NCBI GenBank assembly: GCA_012514545.1
Contig: JAAZAC010000214.1
Span: 1-21,962, forward strand
Length of the DNA: 21,962 nt
Reading direction: 5' to 3'
Source: Actinomycetales bacterium
Lineage (GTDB): Bacteria; Actinomycetota; Actinomycetes; Actinomycetales; Cellulomonadaceae
The notes beneath the pieces are model-generated. The model was given only the letters and a program-made list of their open reading frames with translations, was not told the origin of the DNA and made no database searches. Position 1 is the stretch's first letter, and each line of letters starts with the position of its first letter. Positions 6,984 to 13,033 of this stretch are shown piece by piece. The position numbers were made by a program, and so were the translations under genes.

Positions 6984-7053
6984 CTCGAGTGGAGCGCAAC
7001 GGCGGCGAAACCCGTCAGGTGGAGCGCAATGGCGCCACTGTGCTCCAGTCGAG
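6984..7053 (+). repeat. Right 70-bp inverted repeat of the DUF559 cassette, decayed copy
   Basis: Reverse-complement partner of 5808-5877 (about 79 percent identical over 70 ungapped positions). It has the same three-motif layout: CTCGAGTGGAGCG at 6984-6996, GTCAGGTGGAGCG at 7014-7026 and the reversed TGCTCCAGTCGAG at 7041-7053, with the core TGGCGCCA intact at 7030-7037. The palindrome arms have drifted here, while the left copy is perfect. It lies upstream of the DUF559 gene start (125 bp away) and 13 bp past the stop codon of the convergent-facing 2'-5' RNA ligase gene, so it could serve as a terminator or a regulator site as well. Confidence 0.8.
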
Positions 7054-7066
7054 AGGTGGGGCGCCC

Positions 7067-7612
7067 TCAGCCCTGGGCGAGCAGGGGGAAGTCGCGCACA
7101 GGGCGCCACACGCCGTCGTCGCCGTGCTCGAACACCTGCAGGCTGCCGACGTCGTAGCGCGCCTCGAAGTCGGCGAGCTCGACGAACGCGCGGTCGAGCG
7201 CGTCGGCGGGCACGTCGTGCGCCACGGTCACGTGCGGGTGGTAGTTGAACCGCAGCTCCTGCTCCAGGGGCCCGCAGCGGACGGCGCGCTCGAGGCGCTC
7301 GCACTCGGAGATCCCCTCGACCACCTGCACGAACACCACGTCCGACACCGGCCGGAACGTGCCCGTCCCCCGCAGGTGCACGGTGAACGGCGCGTGCCGC
7401 CCGCACACGTCCGCGAGGTGCGCGTCCACGGCGGGCAGGTCCTCCGGGTCCAGCACCGTCGGCCCCACCACCGTCACGTGCGGCGGGATGAGCGCGGCGA
7501 GCGGGTCGCCGAACGACGCGCGGGCGGCCTGCAGCAGCGATCCCCACGGCTCGGGCACGAGGAGCGCGACGCCGATGCGCACCTGGTCGCCGACGCGCTC
7601 GGGGAGCCTCAC
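7067..7612 (-). CDS. 2'-5' RNA ligase family (2H phosphoesterase) protein
   Basis: Member of the 2H phosphoesterase superfamily, which acts on 2'-5' or cyclic phosphodiester bonds in RNA or nucleotides; the true substrate is unknown. The 181-residue product has both hallmark motifs: PPHVTVVGP with His45 and HPHVTVAHD with His127, giving the paired HxT catalytic core. The GTG at 7612 overlaps the trpS stop (GTGA), suggesting translational coupling, and gives the start MRLPERVGDQVRIGVALLVPEPW; an in-frame GTG at 7582 is a possible shorter start. Pairing with trpS on one transcript hints at RNA housekeeping but does not define a function. Its stop lies 13 nt from the right inverted repeat. Confidence 0.85.
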   Translation of the reverse strand: MRLPERVGDQVRIGVALLVPEPWGSLLQAARASFGDPLAALIPPHVTVVGPTVLDPEDLPAVDAHLADVCGRHAPFTVHLRGTGTFRPVSDVVFVQVVEGISECERLERAVRCGPLEQELRFNYHPHVTVAHDVPADALDRAFVELADFEARYDVGSLQVFEHGDDGVWRPVRDFPLLAQG

Positions 7613-8628
7613 GGCCGGGCGCCCGACGGGAGCAGGCCGATCCGGTCCCGCACCCGCGCCAGGGTCGCGCGCGCCACCGACCGCGCCCGCTCGGCGCCCT
7701 CCGCCAGGATGTCGTCGAGGGTCCCGGGCGACTCGAGGTAGCCGAGCACGCGCTCGCGGAACGGCGTCACGGCACCGACGACGACCTCGGCCAGGTCCTT
7801 CTTGAGGTCGCCGTAGCCCTTGCCGGCGTAGGCGGCCTCCAGCTCGGCGATCGGCCGGCCGCTCAGCGCGGAGTAGATGACGAGCAGGTTCGACACCCCG
7901 GGCTTGGCCTCGGGGTCGAAGCGGATCTCGCGCTCGGCGTCCGTGACCGCGGAGCGGATCCGCTTCGCGACGACGGCCGGCTCGTCGAGCATCTCGACCA
8001 GCCCGTTCGGCGACGACGCCGACTTGCTCATCTTCGCCGTCGGGTCCTGCAGGTCGTAGATCTTCGCGGTGTCGCGCACGATGTACGGCTCCGGCACGAC
8101 GAGCACCTCGCCGAACCGCGAGTTGATCCGCTGGGCGAGGTCGCGCGTGATCTCGATGTGCTGCCGCTGGTCCTCCCCCACGGGGACGAGCGCGGCGTCG
8201 TACAGGAGGATGTCCGCCGCCTGGAGGATCGGGTAGGTGAACAGCCCGACGTTCGCGCCCTCCGCGCCGCTGCGGGCCGCCTTGTCCTTGAACTGGGTCA
8301 TCCGCGACGCCTCGCCGAAGCCCGTGTGGCAGGACAGGATCCACGCGAGCTCGGCGTGCTCGGGCACGTGGCTCTGCACGAAGAGCACCGACCGCGCCGG
8401 GTCGACGCCGGCCGCGAGGTACTGCGCCGCGGTCCGCCGCGTCCGCTCGCGCAGGCGCTCCGGGTCCGGCGCCACGGTCAGCGCGTGGAGGTCCGCGACC
8501 ATGTAGTACGCGTCGTACTCGTCCTGCAGGGCGACCCAGCTGGTCAGCGCGCCGATGTAGTTGCCGAGGTGCAGGGAGTCCGACGTCGGTTGCATGCCGG
8601 ACAGGATCCGAGGACGAGACGCGGGCAT
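7609..8628 (-). CDS. trpS: Tryptophan--tRNA ligase
   Basis: Class I aminoacyl-tRNA synthetase charging tRNA-Trp in the cytoplasm. The 339-residue protein carries LSGMQPTSDSLHLGNYIGAL (HIGH-class motif HLGN at residues 20-23) and AKMSKSASS (KMSKS at 199-203), and the GEDQRQHIEITRD segment typical of TrpS. Length is normal for a bacterial TrpS. Two ATGs are possible, 8637 and 8628; neither has a good Shine-Dalgarno sequence. I favour 8628 because a -10-like CAGAAT lies exactly 7 nt before it, as in a leaderless transcript, and the first ATG falls inside that hexamer. tatB ends 64-73 nt upstream on the same strand, so readthrough from the sigE operon is possible. Confidence 0.95.
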   Translation of the reverse strand: MPASRPRILSGMQPTSDSLHLGNYIGALTSWVALQDEYDAYYMVADLHALTVAPDPERLRERTRRTAAQYLAAGVDPARSVLFVQSHVPEHAELAWILSCHTGFGEASRMTQFKDKAARSGAEGANVGLFTYPILQAADILLYDAALVPVGEDQRQHIEITRDLAQRINSRFGEVLVVPEPYIVRDTAKIYDLQDPTAKMSKSASSPNGLVEMLDEPAVVAKRIRSAVTDAEREIRFDPEAKPGVSNLLVIYSALSGRPIAELEAAYAGKGYGDLKKDLAEVVVGAVTPFRERVLGYLESPGTLDDILAEGAERARSVARATLARVRDRIGLLPSGARP

Positions 8629-8701
8629 GGCGAGCATTCTGGCAGGTCCACCGGGGCGGTTCCGAACCGGACTGCGCGTCCGGTATGCGCGCCGGGGTGC
8701 G

Positions 8702-9076
8702 TCAGGTGGCCTCGTCGTCGAAGGGGGCGGGCGCGCCGGGGTCGGCGGGCGTGGGCCGGGCTCCGGCGGCGCCGCCCGCGGCCCCCGCCCCGCGCGGCGC
8801 CGGCCGGGCCGCCGACGACGGTGGGCCGACGGGCTCGGCGAGCGCCTCGCGGACGATGCGCCGCGGGTCGTACCGGCGGGGGTCGAGCGCGGACCAGTCG
8901 ACGTCGTCCTCGCCGAGCTCCTCGGCGAGGCGCGCGCGCGTCGTCGTCAGCGTCGCCCGCCAGGTGCGGACCCACCGGGCGAGCTGCTCCGCGTACCGCG
9001 GCAGGCGCTCCGGCCCGATGAGGACGGCCGCGAGGAGCAGCAGGACGAGCAGCTCGCCGCCGTTGATGCCGAACAC
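8702..9076 (-). CDS. tatB: Sec-independent protein translocase TatB
   Basis: Subunit of the twin-arginine translocase, which recognises Tat substrates with TatC and exports folded proteins. The 124-residue protein opens with the TatA/B signature: a short N-terminal membrane helix (GGELLVLLLLAAVLIGPERLPRYAEQ) with the Gly-Pro hinge and the following amphipathic helix, about residues 24-55. The rest is an Ala/Pro-rich disordered tail. The Glu in the hydrophobic entry (NGGE) and the tail length fit TatB better than TatA. It lies 34 nt downstream of htrA, the same order as sigE-rseA-htrA-tatB of mycobacteria. A -10-like TAGCCT about 15 nt before its ATG may give it separate expression. Confidence 0.92.
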   Translation of the reverse strand: MFGINGGELLVLLLLAAVLIGPERLPRYAEQLARWVRTWRATLTTTRARLAEELGEDDVDWSALDPRRYDPRRIVREALAEPVGPPSSAARPAPRGAGAAGGAAGARPTPADPGAPAPFDDEAT

Positions 9077-9110
9077 CGGCCCAGGCTAGCCCGCGCGGTT
9101 CGGCGCGCGC

Positions 9111-10484
9111 TCAGTCGCCCTGGGTCTCGTCGAGCACGACCCGGATGTCGCGCGTGCCGCCGTCGTCGTCGCGGACGGTGAGCGTCACGGCGTCGCCCGG
9201 CGCGCGCGCCCGGATCGCGACGATGAGCTCGTCGGGCGTGGTCACGGGGCGGCCGTCGATCGCGAGGATGATCTCGCCGGGCCGGATCCCCGCGCGGTCG
9301 GCGGGGCCGCCGGGCGTCACGGGCGCCGCGCCGTCCTGGCCCTCCGTGGCCACCTGGACGCCCTCCCCGCGGTAGCGGGTGTCGAGCAGGGCGCCGATGA
9401 CGGGGTACGTGGCCCGCCCGGTCTCGATGAGCTGCTCGGCGGTGCGGCGCGCCTGGTTGGACGGGATCGCGAAGCCGAGGCCGATGCTCCCCGCGGTCTG
9501 CCGCAGCACGCCGGGCGGCTGGGCGATGGCGGAGTTCACGCCGATCACCTCGCCGTCGGCGTTGACGAGCGGGCCGCCGGAGTTGCCGGGGTTGATCGCG
9601 GCGTCGGTCTGGATGGCGTTGATGAAGGCGGGCGCGTCCGGGTCGCCCGCGGTCACGGGCCGGTTGAGGGCGCTGACGATGCCCGTCGTCACGGTGCTCG
9701 CCAGGCCGAGCGGCGCGCCGATGGCGACGACCGGCTCCCCGACGACGACGGCGTCGGAGTCCCCGAGGACGAGCGGCGTCAGGCCCCGGCGGTCGACGCG
9801 GATGACGGCGAGGTCGTACTCGGAGGTGCGCCCGACGAGCTCGGCGGGCTCCTCGCTGCCGTCGGCGAACACGACGACGATGTCGCCCCCGGTCGCGGCG
9901 TCCGCGACGACGTGGTTGTTGGTGAGCAGGTAGCCGTCCTCGCGCAGGACGAAGCCGGAGCCCGTGCCGCTGCCCAGCGGGGTGCGCACCTCGATGGCGA
10001 CGACGCTCGGCAGGGTGGCGGCGGCGATCGCGGCGACGCCGGTGAGCTCCTGGTCCCCGGCGCCGGGCGTGAGGGGCGGTGCGACCGGCAGGGCCGCGTC
10101 GGCCGGCCGGCGGCTCTCGCGCCACTCGGTCGCGGCGACGCCGCCGACGGCGCCCGCGACGAGGGAGCCGACGAGCGCGAGCACGAGCACCCAGACGGGC
10201 ACCGTGGCCCGGCGCCGCCGCCGCGGGGGCCGCCCGAAGCTGTCGAGCGCGGGCGCGGCAGGGACGGCGGCGGGCGCGGCAGTGGGGCCGGTGACGGTGG
10301 CGACGACGGGGTCGGGGGCGGGTGCCGCGGGCGGCACCGGCGGGGCCGCCGGCGCGGCCTCGGCGCGGTAGGGCGGGGCCGGCCGGTACGCCGGGGTCGG
10401 GGCGTACGGCGGCGGGGGCGCGAACGGGTCCGCGGGCGGCGCGGGCCGCTCGGGCGGCTCGGTCCGCTCGGGCGGCACGGTCAC
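9111..10484 (-). CDS. htrA: Membrane-anchored HtrA/DegP-type serine protease with PDZ domain
   Basis: Envelope protease degrading misfolded exported proteins. In the 457-residue protein, residues 1-92 are a Pro/Ala/Tyr-rich cytoplasmic tail ending in a five-Arg run, residues about 95-116 a single membrane helix, and the rest extracytoplasmic. The trypsin-like domain has the full triad: His191 (LLTNNHVVADA), Asp224 (SEYDLAVIRV) and Ser302 (INPGNSGGPLV). A PDZ domain follows at about 370-455 (GPADRAGIRPGEIILAIDGRPV). The GTG at 10484 overlaps the rseA stop (GTGA), implying translational coupling; a second GTG two codons on is an alternative. The position in the sigE operon makes it a likely SigE-controlled stress protease; in mycobacteria HtrA1 acts in the same pathway. 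Confidence 0.94.
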   Translation of the reverse strand: MTVPPERTEPPERPAPPADPFAPPPPYAPTPAYRPAPPYRAEAAPAAPPVPPAAPAPDPVVATVTGPTAAPAAVPAAPALDSFGRPPRRRRRATVPVWVLVLALVGSLVAGAVGGVAATEWRESRRPADAALPVAPPLTPGAGDQELTGVAAIAAATLPSVVAIEVRTPLGSGTGSGFVLREDGYLLTNNHVVADAATGGDIVVVFADGSEEPAELVGRTSEYDLAVIRVDRRGLTPLVLGDSDAVVVGEPVVAIGAPLGLASTVTTGIVSALNRPVTAGDPDAPAFINAIQTDAAINPGNSGGPLVNADGEVIGVNSAIAQPPGVLRQTAGSIGLGFAIPSNQARRTAEQLIETGRATYPVIGALLDTRYRGEGVQVATEGQDGAAPVTPGGPADRAGIRPGEIILAIDGRPVTTPDELIVAIRARAPGDAVTLTVRDDDGGTRDIRVVLDETQGD

Positions 10485-11491
10485 GGCGACCACGCCCCGA
10501 CGACGACGTCCCAGCCGCGCGACAGGCGCGCGCCGAGCCCGTCGTCGAACGGCCCGGCGGGCTGCGCGGCGACGATCTCCGCCACGGCCGCGCGGTGCGG
10601 GGCGACGACGCTGACGACGACGTCCCCGCACTGCCAGACCGCGTGCCACGGCGCGTCCGACAGCACGTACACGTCGTGCGACCCGATCGTCGTGGGCGCC
10701 GTCGCGCGCACGACGGCGTCGCTCAGCCGGCCGTACTGGTGCACGACGACGACCGGCCCGGCCGGGCCCTCGAGGTGGACGCGGCTGCCGGCGTCGTCGA
10801 CGGCCGTGGAGACGACGGCGTACCCGGCGGGCAGAGCGTCGAGCCAGGCGAGGTCCCCCTGGGCGGTCGACGAGGCGGGGCCGCGCTCCGCCGCGGTCGT
10901 GCCGGCGCCGGACGCGGTCGCCCCGGCGGCGACCGGCGCGGCCGTCGTCGCGGCCGGGCGGGCCGCGCCGCGACTGACGTCCGCGGCCTCGGTGGGCCGG
11001 TCGGTGGGGCGCGCCGCCGCCAGCAGCGCGAGGTCGGCCGCCGGGTGGGTCTCGGGCACGACGCGCGGCGCGTCCCCGAGCGCGAACAGTCCCGCGACGA
11101 TCGCCCCCGCGGTGACGAGGACGGCGGCGCGGACGGAGGGCCGGCGACCGCCGAGGTCGCCCAGCCGCTCCCCCAGCCGCTCCCCGGCGAGCGGGGCGGC
11201 GGGCAGGCCGAGCACCGGGCCGCCCCACACGCCGGTGGCCGGGGCGCGGCGCGGGTCGGGGGCGGCGCACGCCGTCGGGCCGGCGCCCAGGGCGAGCAGG
11301 CGGCCGGTGAGGTCGGGCGCGACGGGCACGTCGCCGGCGTCGGCGAGCGCCCGGCGGGCGGCGCGGACGGCGGCGAGCTCCTCCGCGCAGGACGGGCACC
11401 CCGCGACGTGGCCGAGCGCGCGCTCGCGGGCCTCCGGGTCGAGCTGACCGTCGGCGAGCGCGCTGATCCACGTCCCGAGGTGCGGCGTCAT
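10481..11491 (-). CDS. rseA: Anti-sigma factor with zinc-binding (ZAS-like) N-terminus, RseA-like
   Basis: Likely holds SigE inactive until envelope stress. In the 336-residue protein the N-terminal 40 residues carry the ZAS signature H-x3-C-x2-C (His28, Cys32, Cys35 in GHVAGCPSCAEEL), which in this family binds zinc and clamps the sigma factor. A hydrophobic segment at about 121-138 could span the membrane once; beyond it lie an Ala/Thr-rich linker and a folded-looking C-terminal domain (about 225-336) with MucB/RseB-like flavour (DALPAGYAVVSTAVD, VVVVHQYGRLSDAV, HDVYVLS). This makes it much longer than mycobacterial RseA (about 150 residues) and suggests an extracytoplasmic sensor fused to the anti-sigma domain; that reading is inference. 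Its ATG overlaps the sigE stop (ATGA) and its stop overlaps the htrA start. Confidence 0.87.
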   Translation of the reverse strand: MTPHLGTWISALADGQLDPEARERALGHVAGCPSCAEELAAVRAARRALADAGDVPVAPDLTGRLLALGAGPTACAAPDPRRAPATGVWGGPVLGLPAAPLAGERLGERLGDLGGRRPSVRAAVLVTAGAIVAGLFALGDAPRVVPETHPAADLALLAAARPTDRPTEAADVSRGAARPAATTAAPVAAGATASGAGTTAAERGPASSTAQGDLAWLDALPAGYAVVSTAVDDAGSRVHLEGPAGPVVVVHQYGRLSDAVVRATAPTTIGSHDVYVLSDAPWHAVWQCGDVVVSVVAPHRAAVAEIVAAQPAGPFDDGLGARLSRGWDVVVGAWSP

Positions 11492-12123
11492 CGCTCCGCC
11501 ACCGCCTCGCGCGCCCGCGGCGCCCGGTGCGCGAGGGCCTCGCGCAGCAGGGCGCGCCCGCGGTGGATCCGGGACCGCACGGTGCCGAGCTTGATGCCGA
11601 GCGTGACGCCGATCTCCTCGTACGACAGGCCCTCCATGTCGCACAGCACGACGGCGGCGCGGAACTCCGGCGGCAGGGCGTCGAGCGCAGCCTGGACGTC
11701 GGAGTCGAGGTTGGCGTGCTCGAAGCCGCGCTCGGGGGTCGTCGCGGGCTCGCTGACGAAGCGCTCGGTGTCGTCGCCCCACGGGTCGAACCGGAGGCGG
11801 CGCTTGCGGCGCACCTGGTCGAGGAAGAGGTTCGTGGTGATGCGGTGCAGCCAGCCCTCGAACGTGCCGGGCGTGTACGTGCCGAGCGAGCGGAACACCC
11901 GGACGAAGGTCTCCTGGGTGAGGTCCTCGGCGTCGTGCTGGTTGCCCGTGAGCCGGTACGCGAGGCGGTAGACCCGCGCCGAGTGCTCCGCGACGATCCG
12001 GCCCCACTCCTCGTCGCCGGGCACCTCGACGCCGGGCGTCGCTGCGCGCGCCTCGGCCTCCGGAGCGGGGCCCTCGGGGGCTCCGGGGCGACCGCCACCG
12101 GCCCGCCACGCCCGACGACCCAC
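11488..12123 (-). CDS. sigE: ECF RNA polymerase sigma factor SigE
   Basis: Group 4 sigma factor directing RNA polymerase to envelope-stress promoters. In the 211-residue protein, region 2 spans about 43-110 (YRLAYRLTGNQHDAEDLTQETFVRVF, then TFEGWLHRITTNLFLDQVRRKRR) and region 4 about 143-200 (LPPEFRAAVVLCDMEGLSYEEIGVTLGIKLGTV, written here in part, with the helix-turn-helix at 167-190). The GTG at 12123 is chosen because AGGAG lies 5 nt upstream; an in-frame GTG at 12156 has no such site. Residues 1-38 are a Gly/Ala/Pro-rich extension. It heads sigE-rseA-htrA-tatB, with ATGA and GTGA overlaps at the first two junctions. An ECF-type promoter at 12189-12215 implies autoregulation or control by a SigH/SigR-type factor. 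Confidence 0.94.
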   Translation of the reverse strand: MGRRAWRAGGGRPGAPEGPAPEAEARAATPGVEVPGDEEWGRIVAEHSARVYRLAYRLTGNQHDAEDLTQETFVRVFRSLGTYTPGTFEGWLHRITTNLFLDQVRRKRRLRFDPWGDDTERFVSEPATTPERGFEHANLDSDVQAALDALPPEFRAAVVLCDMEGLSYEEIGVTLGIKLGTVRSRIHRGRALLREALAHRAPRAREAVAER

Positions 12124-12188
12124 GAACTCTCCTCTCCGGCGGGTGCCGACCCGCACGTCCAGTGTCCCCCACGGCCTCGTCGATGACC

Positions 12189-12215
12189 AACGAGCGGGCC
12201 CGGGCGCGTGTTCCC
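12189..12215 (-). promoter_or_regulatory. ECF-type promoter of the sigE operon
   Basis: On the minus strand GGGAAC (12215-12210) is followed after 17 nt by CGTT (12192-12189). This matches the GGAAC-N16-18-CGTT form recognised by actinobacterial stress ECF factors such as SigE and SigH/SigR. The start point would lie near 12182, giving a leader of about 60 nt ending in AGGAG before the GTG of sigE. Confidence 0.65.
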
Positions 12216-12296
12216 TGATCGCGCCCGGCGGGCCCCCCGCGCGCGCCGCCGGCCGGCCCCTGCGCGCGCCGCCGCCGGTCGCGCCGGCCCCGGCGC

Positions 12297-12302
12297 TAGC
12301 AT
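12297..12302 (+). promoter_or_regulatory. Putative -10 box of the O-methyltransferase gene
   Basis: TAGCAT fits TANNNT and would start transcription near 12309, giving an 18-nt leader that contains GGAGG at 12317-12321. Its first three bases are also the in-frame TAG that closes the methyltransferase frame upstream, which limits where translation can begin. The 203-bp space between sigE and this gene otherwise holds the ECF promoter and GC-rich low-complexity sequence (12217-12296). Confidence 0.4.
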
Positions 12303-12326
12303 CGGGACGGCGGATCGGAGGTCATC

Positions 12327-12956
12327 ATCAGCGACAAGGTTGCGAGCTGGGCCTACGCCGAGGCGTTCGTCCCCGAGGACGAGACGATCCTGCGCGCCGC
12401 CGACCGCGCCGACCAGCTCGGCGCGGGGCGGGTCTCCGCGGGGACCGGCGCCCTCCTCGCGGCGCTGGCCGCGGCGACGCGCGCCACCGCCGTCGTCGAG
12501 ATCGGCACGGGCGCCGGCGACGCCGGCCTGTGGCTCCTGCGCGGCATGGCGCCCGACGGGGTGCTCACGACGATCGACACCGAGGCCGAGCACCAGCGGG
12601 CCGCGCGCGAGGCGTTCGCCGAGGCGGGCATCCGGCCCACGCGCGTGCGCACGATCACGGGCCGCCCGCTCGAGGTGCTCCCCCGGCTCGCCGACGGCGC
12701 GTACGACCTCGTCGTCGCCGACGGCGACCCCCTCGACCTCGCCGAGCACGTCGAGCAGGCGCTGCGGGTGCTGCGCCCGGGCGGGGTGCTCGTCGTCGTG
12801 CACGCGCTCGGCGACGACCGCGTGCCCGACCCCGCCCGCCGGGACGAGGTGACGACGGCGCTGCGCGAGGTCGCGCGGCGGCTGCGTGACGACGAGCGTG
12901 TGGTCCCGGCCCTCGTGCCGACCGGCGACGGCGTGCTGCTGGCCGTCCGCCGCTGA
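12327..12956 (+). CDS. O-methyltransferase (class I SAM-dependent, family 3), apparent ATC start
   Basis: SAM-dependent methyltransferase of the catechol/caffeoyl-CoA O-methyltransferase type; acceptor unknown. From an ATC at 12327 the product is 209 residues: MSDKVASWAYAEAFVPED, the SAM-binding motif VVEIGTGAG (57-65), the acidic TTIDTE (81-86) and YDLVVADGDPL (126-135). No ATG, GTG, TTG or CTG exists in frame between the TAG at 12297-12299 and the conserved N-terminus, while GGAGG (12317-12321) lies 5 nt before this ATC. The first canonical ATG, 12546, would delete the SAM-binding motif. So either a rare ATC start is used or a base differs from the true sequence. It is divergent from sigE, the same arrangement as Rv1220c and sigE in M. 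tuberculosis. Confidence 0.83.
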   Translation: MSDKVASWAYAEAFVPEDETILRAADRADQLGAGRVSAGTGALLAALAAATRATAVVEIGTGAGDAGLWLLRGMAPDGVLTTIDTEAEHQRAAREAFAEAGIRPTRVRTITGRPLEVLPRLADGAYDLVVADGDPLDLAEHVEQALRVLRPGGVLVVVHALGDDRVPDPARRDEVTTALREVARRLRDDERVVPALVPTGDGVLLAVRR

Positions 12957-12977
12957 CGCGGGGCCCGACGGGACCCC

Positions 12978-13033
12978 TGCTCGGAACCCCCTGCTCAGAG
13001 GCGCGTGCTCGGAGCCGCGTGCTCAGAGCCCCT
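12978..13033. repeat. Four 14-bp tandem repeats between the methyltransferase and pepA
   Basis: TGCTC recurs exactly every 14 bp at 12978, 12992, 13006 and 13020, with the consensus TGCTCRGAGCCGCG (units 1 and 2 drift at their ends). TGCTC-RGAG is partly self-complementary (GCTCNGAGC). The array fills the convergent junction and runs over the stop codon of pepA. It is a small local repeat, likely from slippage; a role in termination is only a guess. Confidence 0.7.

Noticed and set aside
5798..7063. Target-site duplication flanking the inverted-repeat cassette.
   Set aside because: The bases outside the repeats (5798-5807 and 7054-7063) share no direct repeat; the only match is a 3-bp inverted extension.
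9912..11971. Long plus-strand open frames opposite htrA, rseA and sigE.
   Set aside because: Very rich in Arg, Gly and Ala with no motif; the minus-strand genes are full-length with catalytic residues and coupled starts.
12978..13033. Possible CRISPR-like array from evenly spaced short repeats.
   Set aside because: Period is 14 bp with no distinct spacers and no cas gene nearby; it is a simple tandem repeat.
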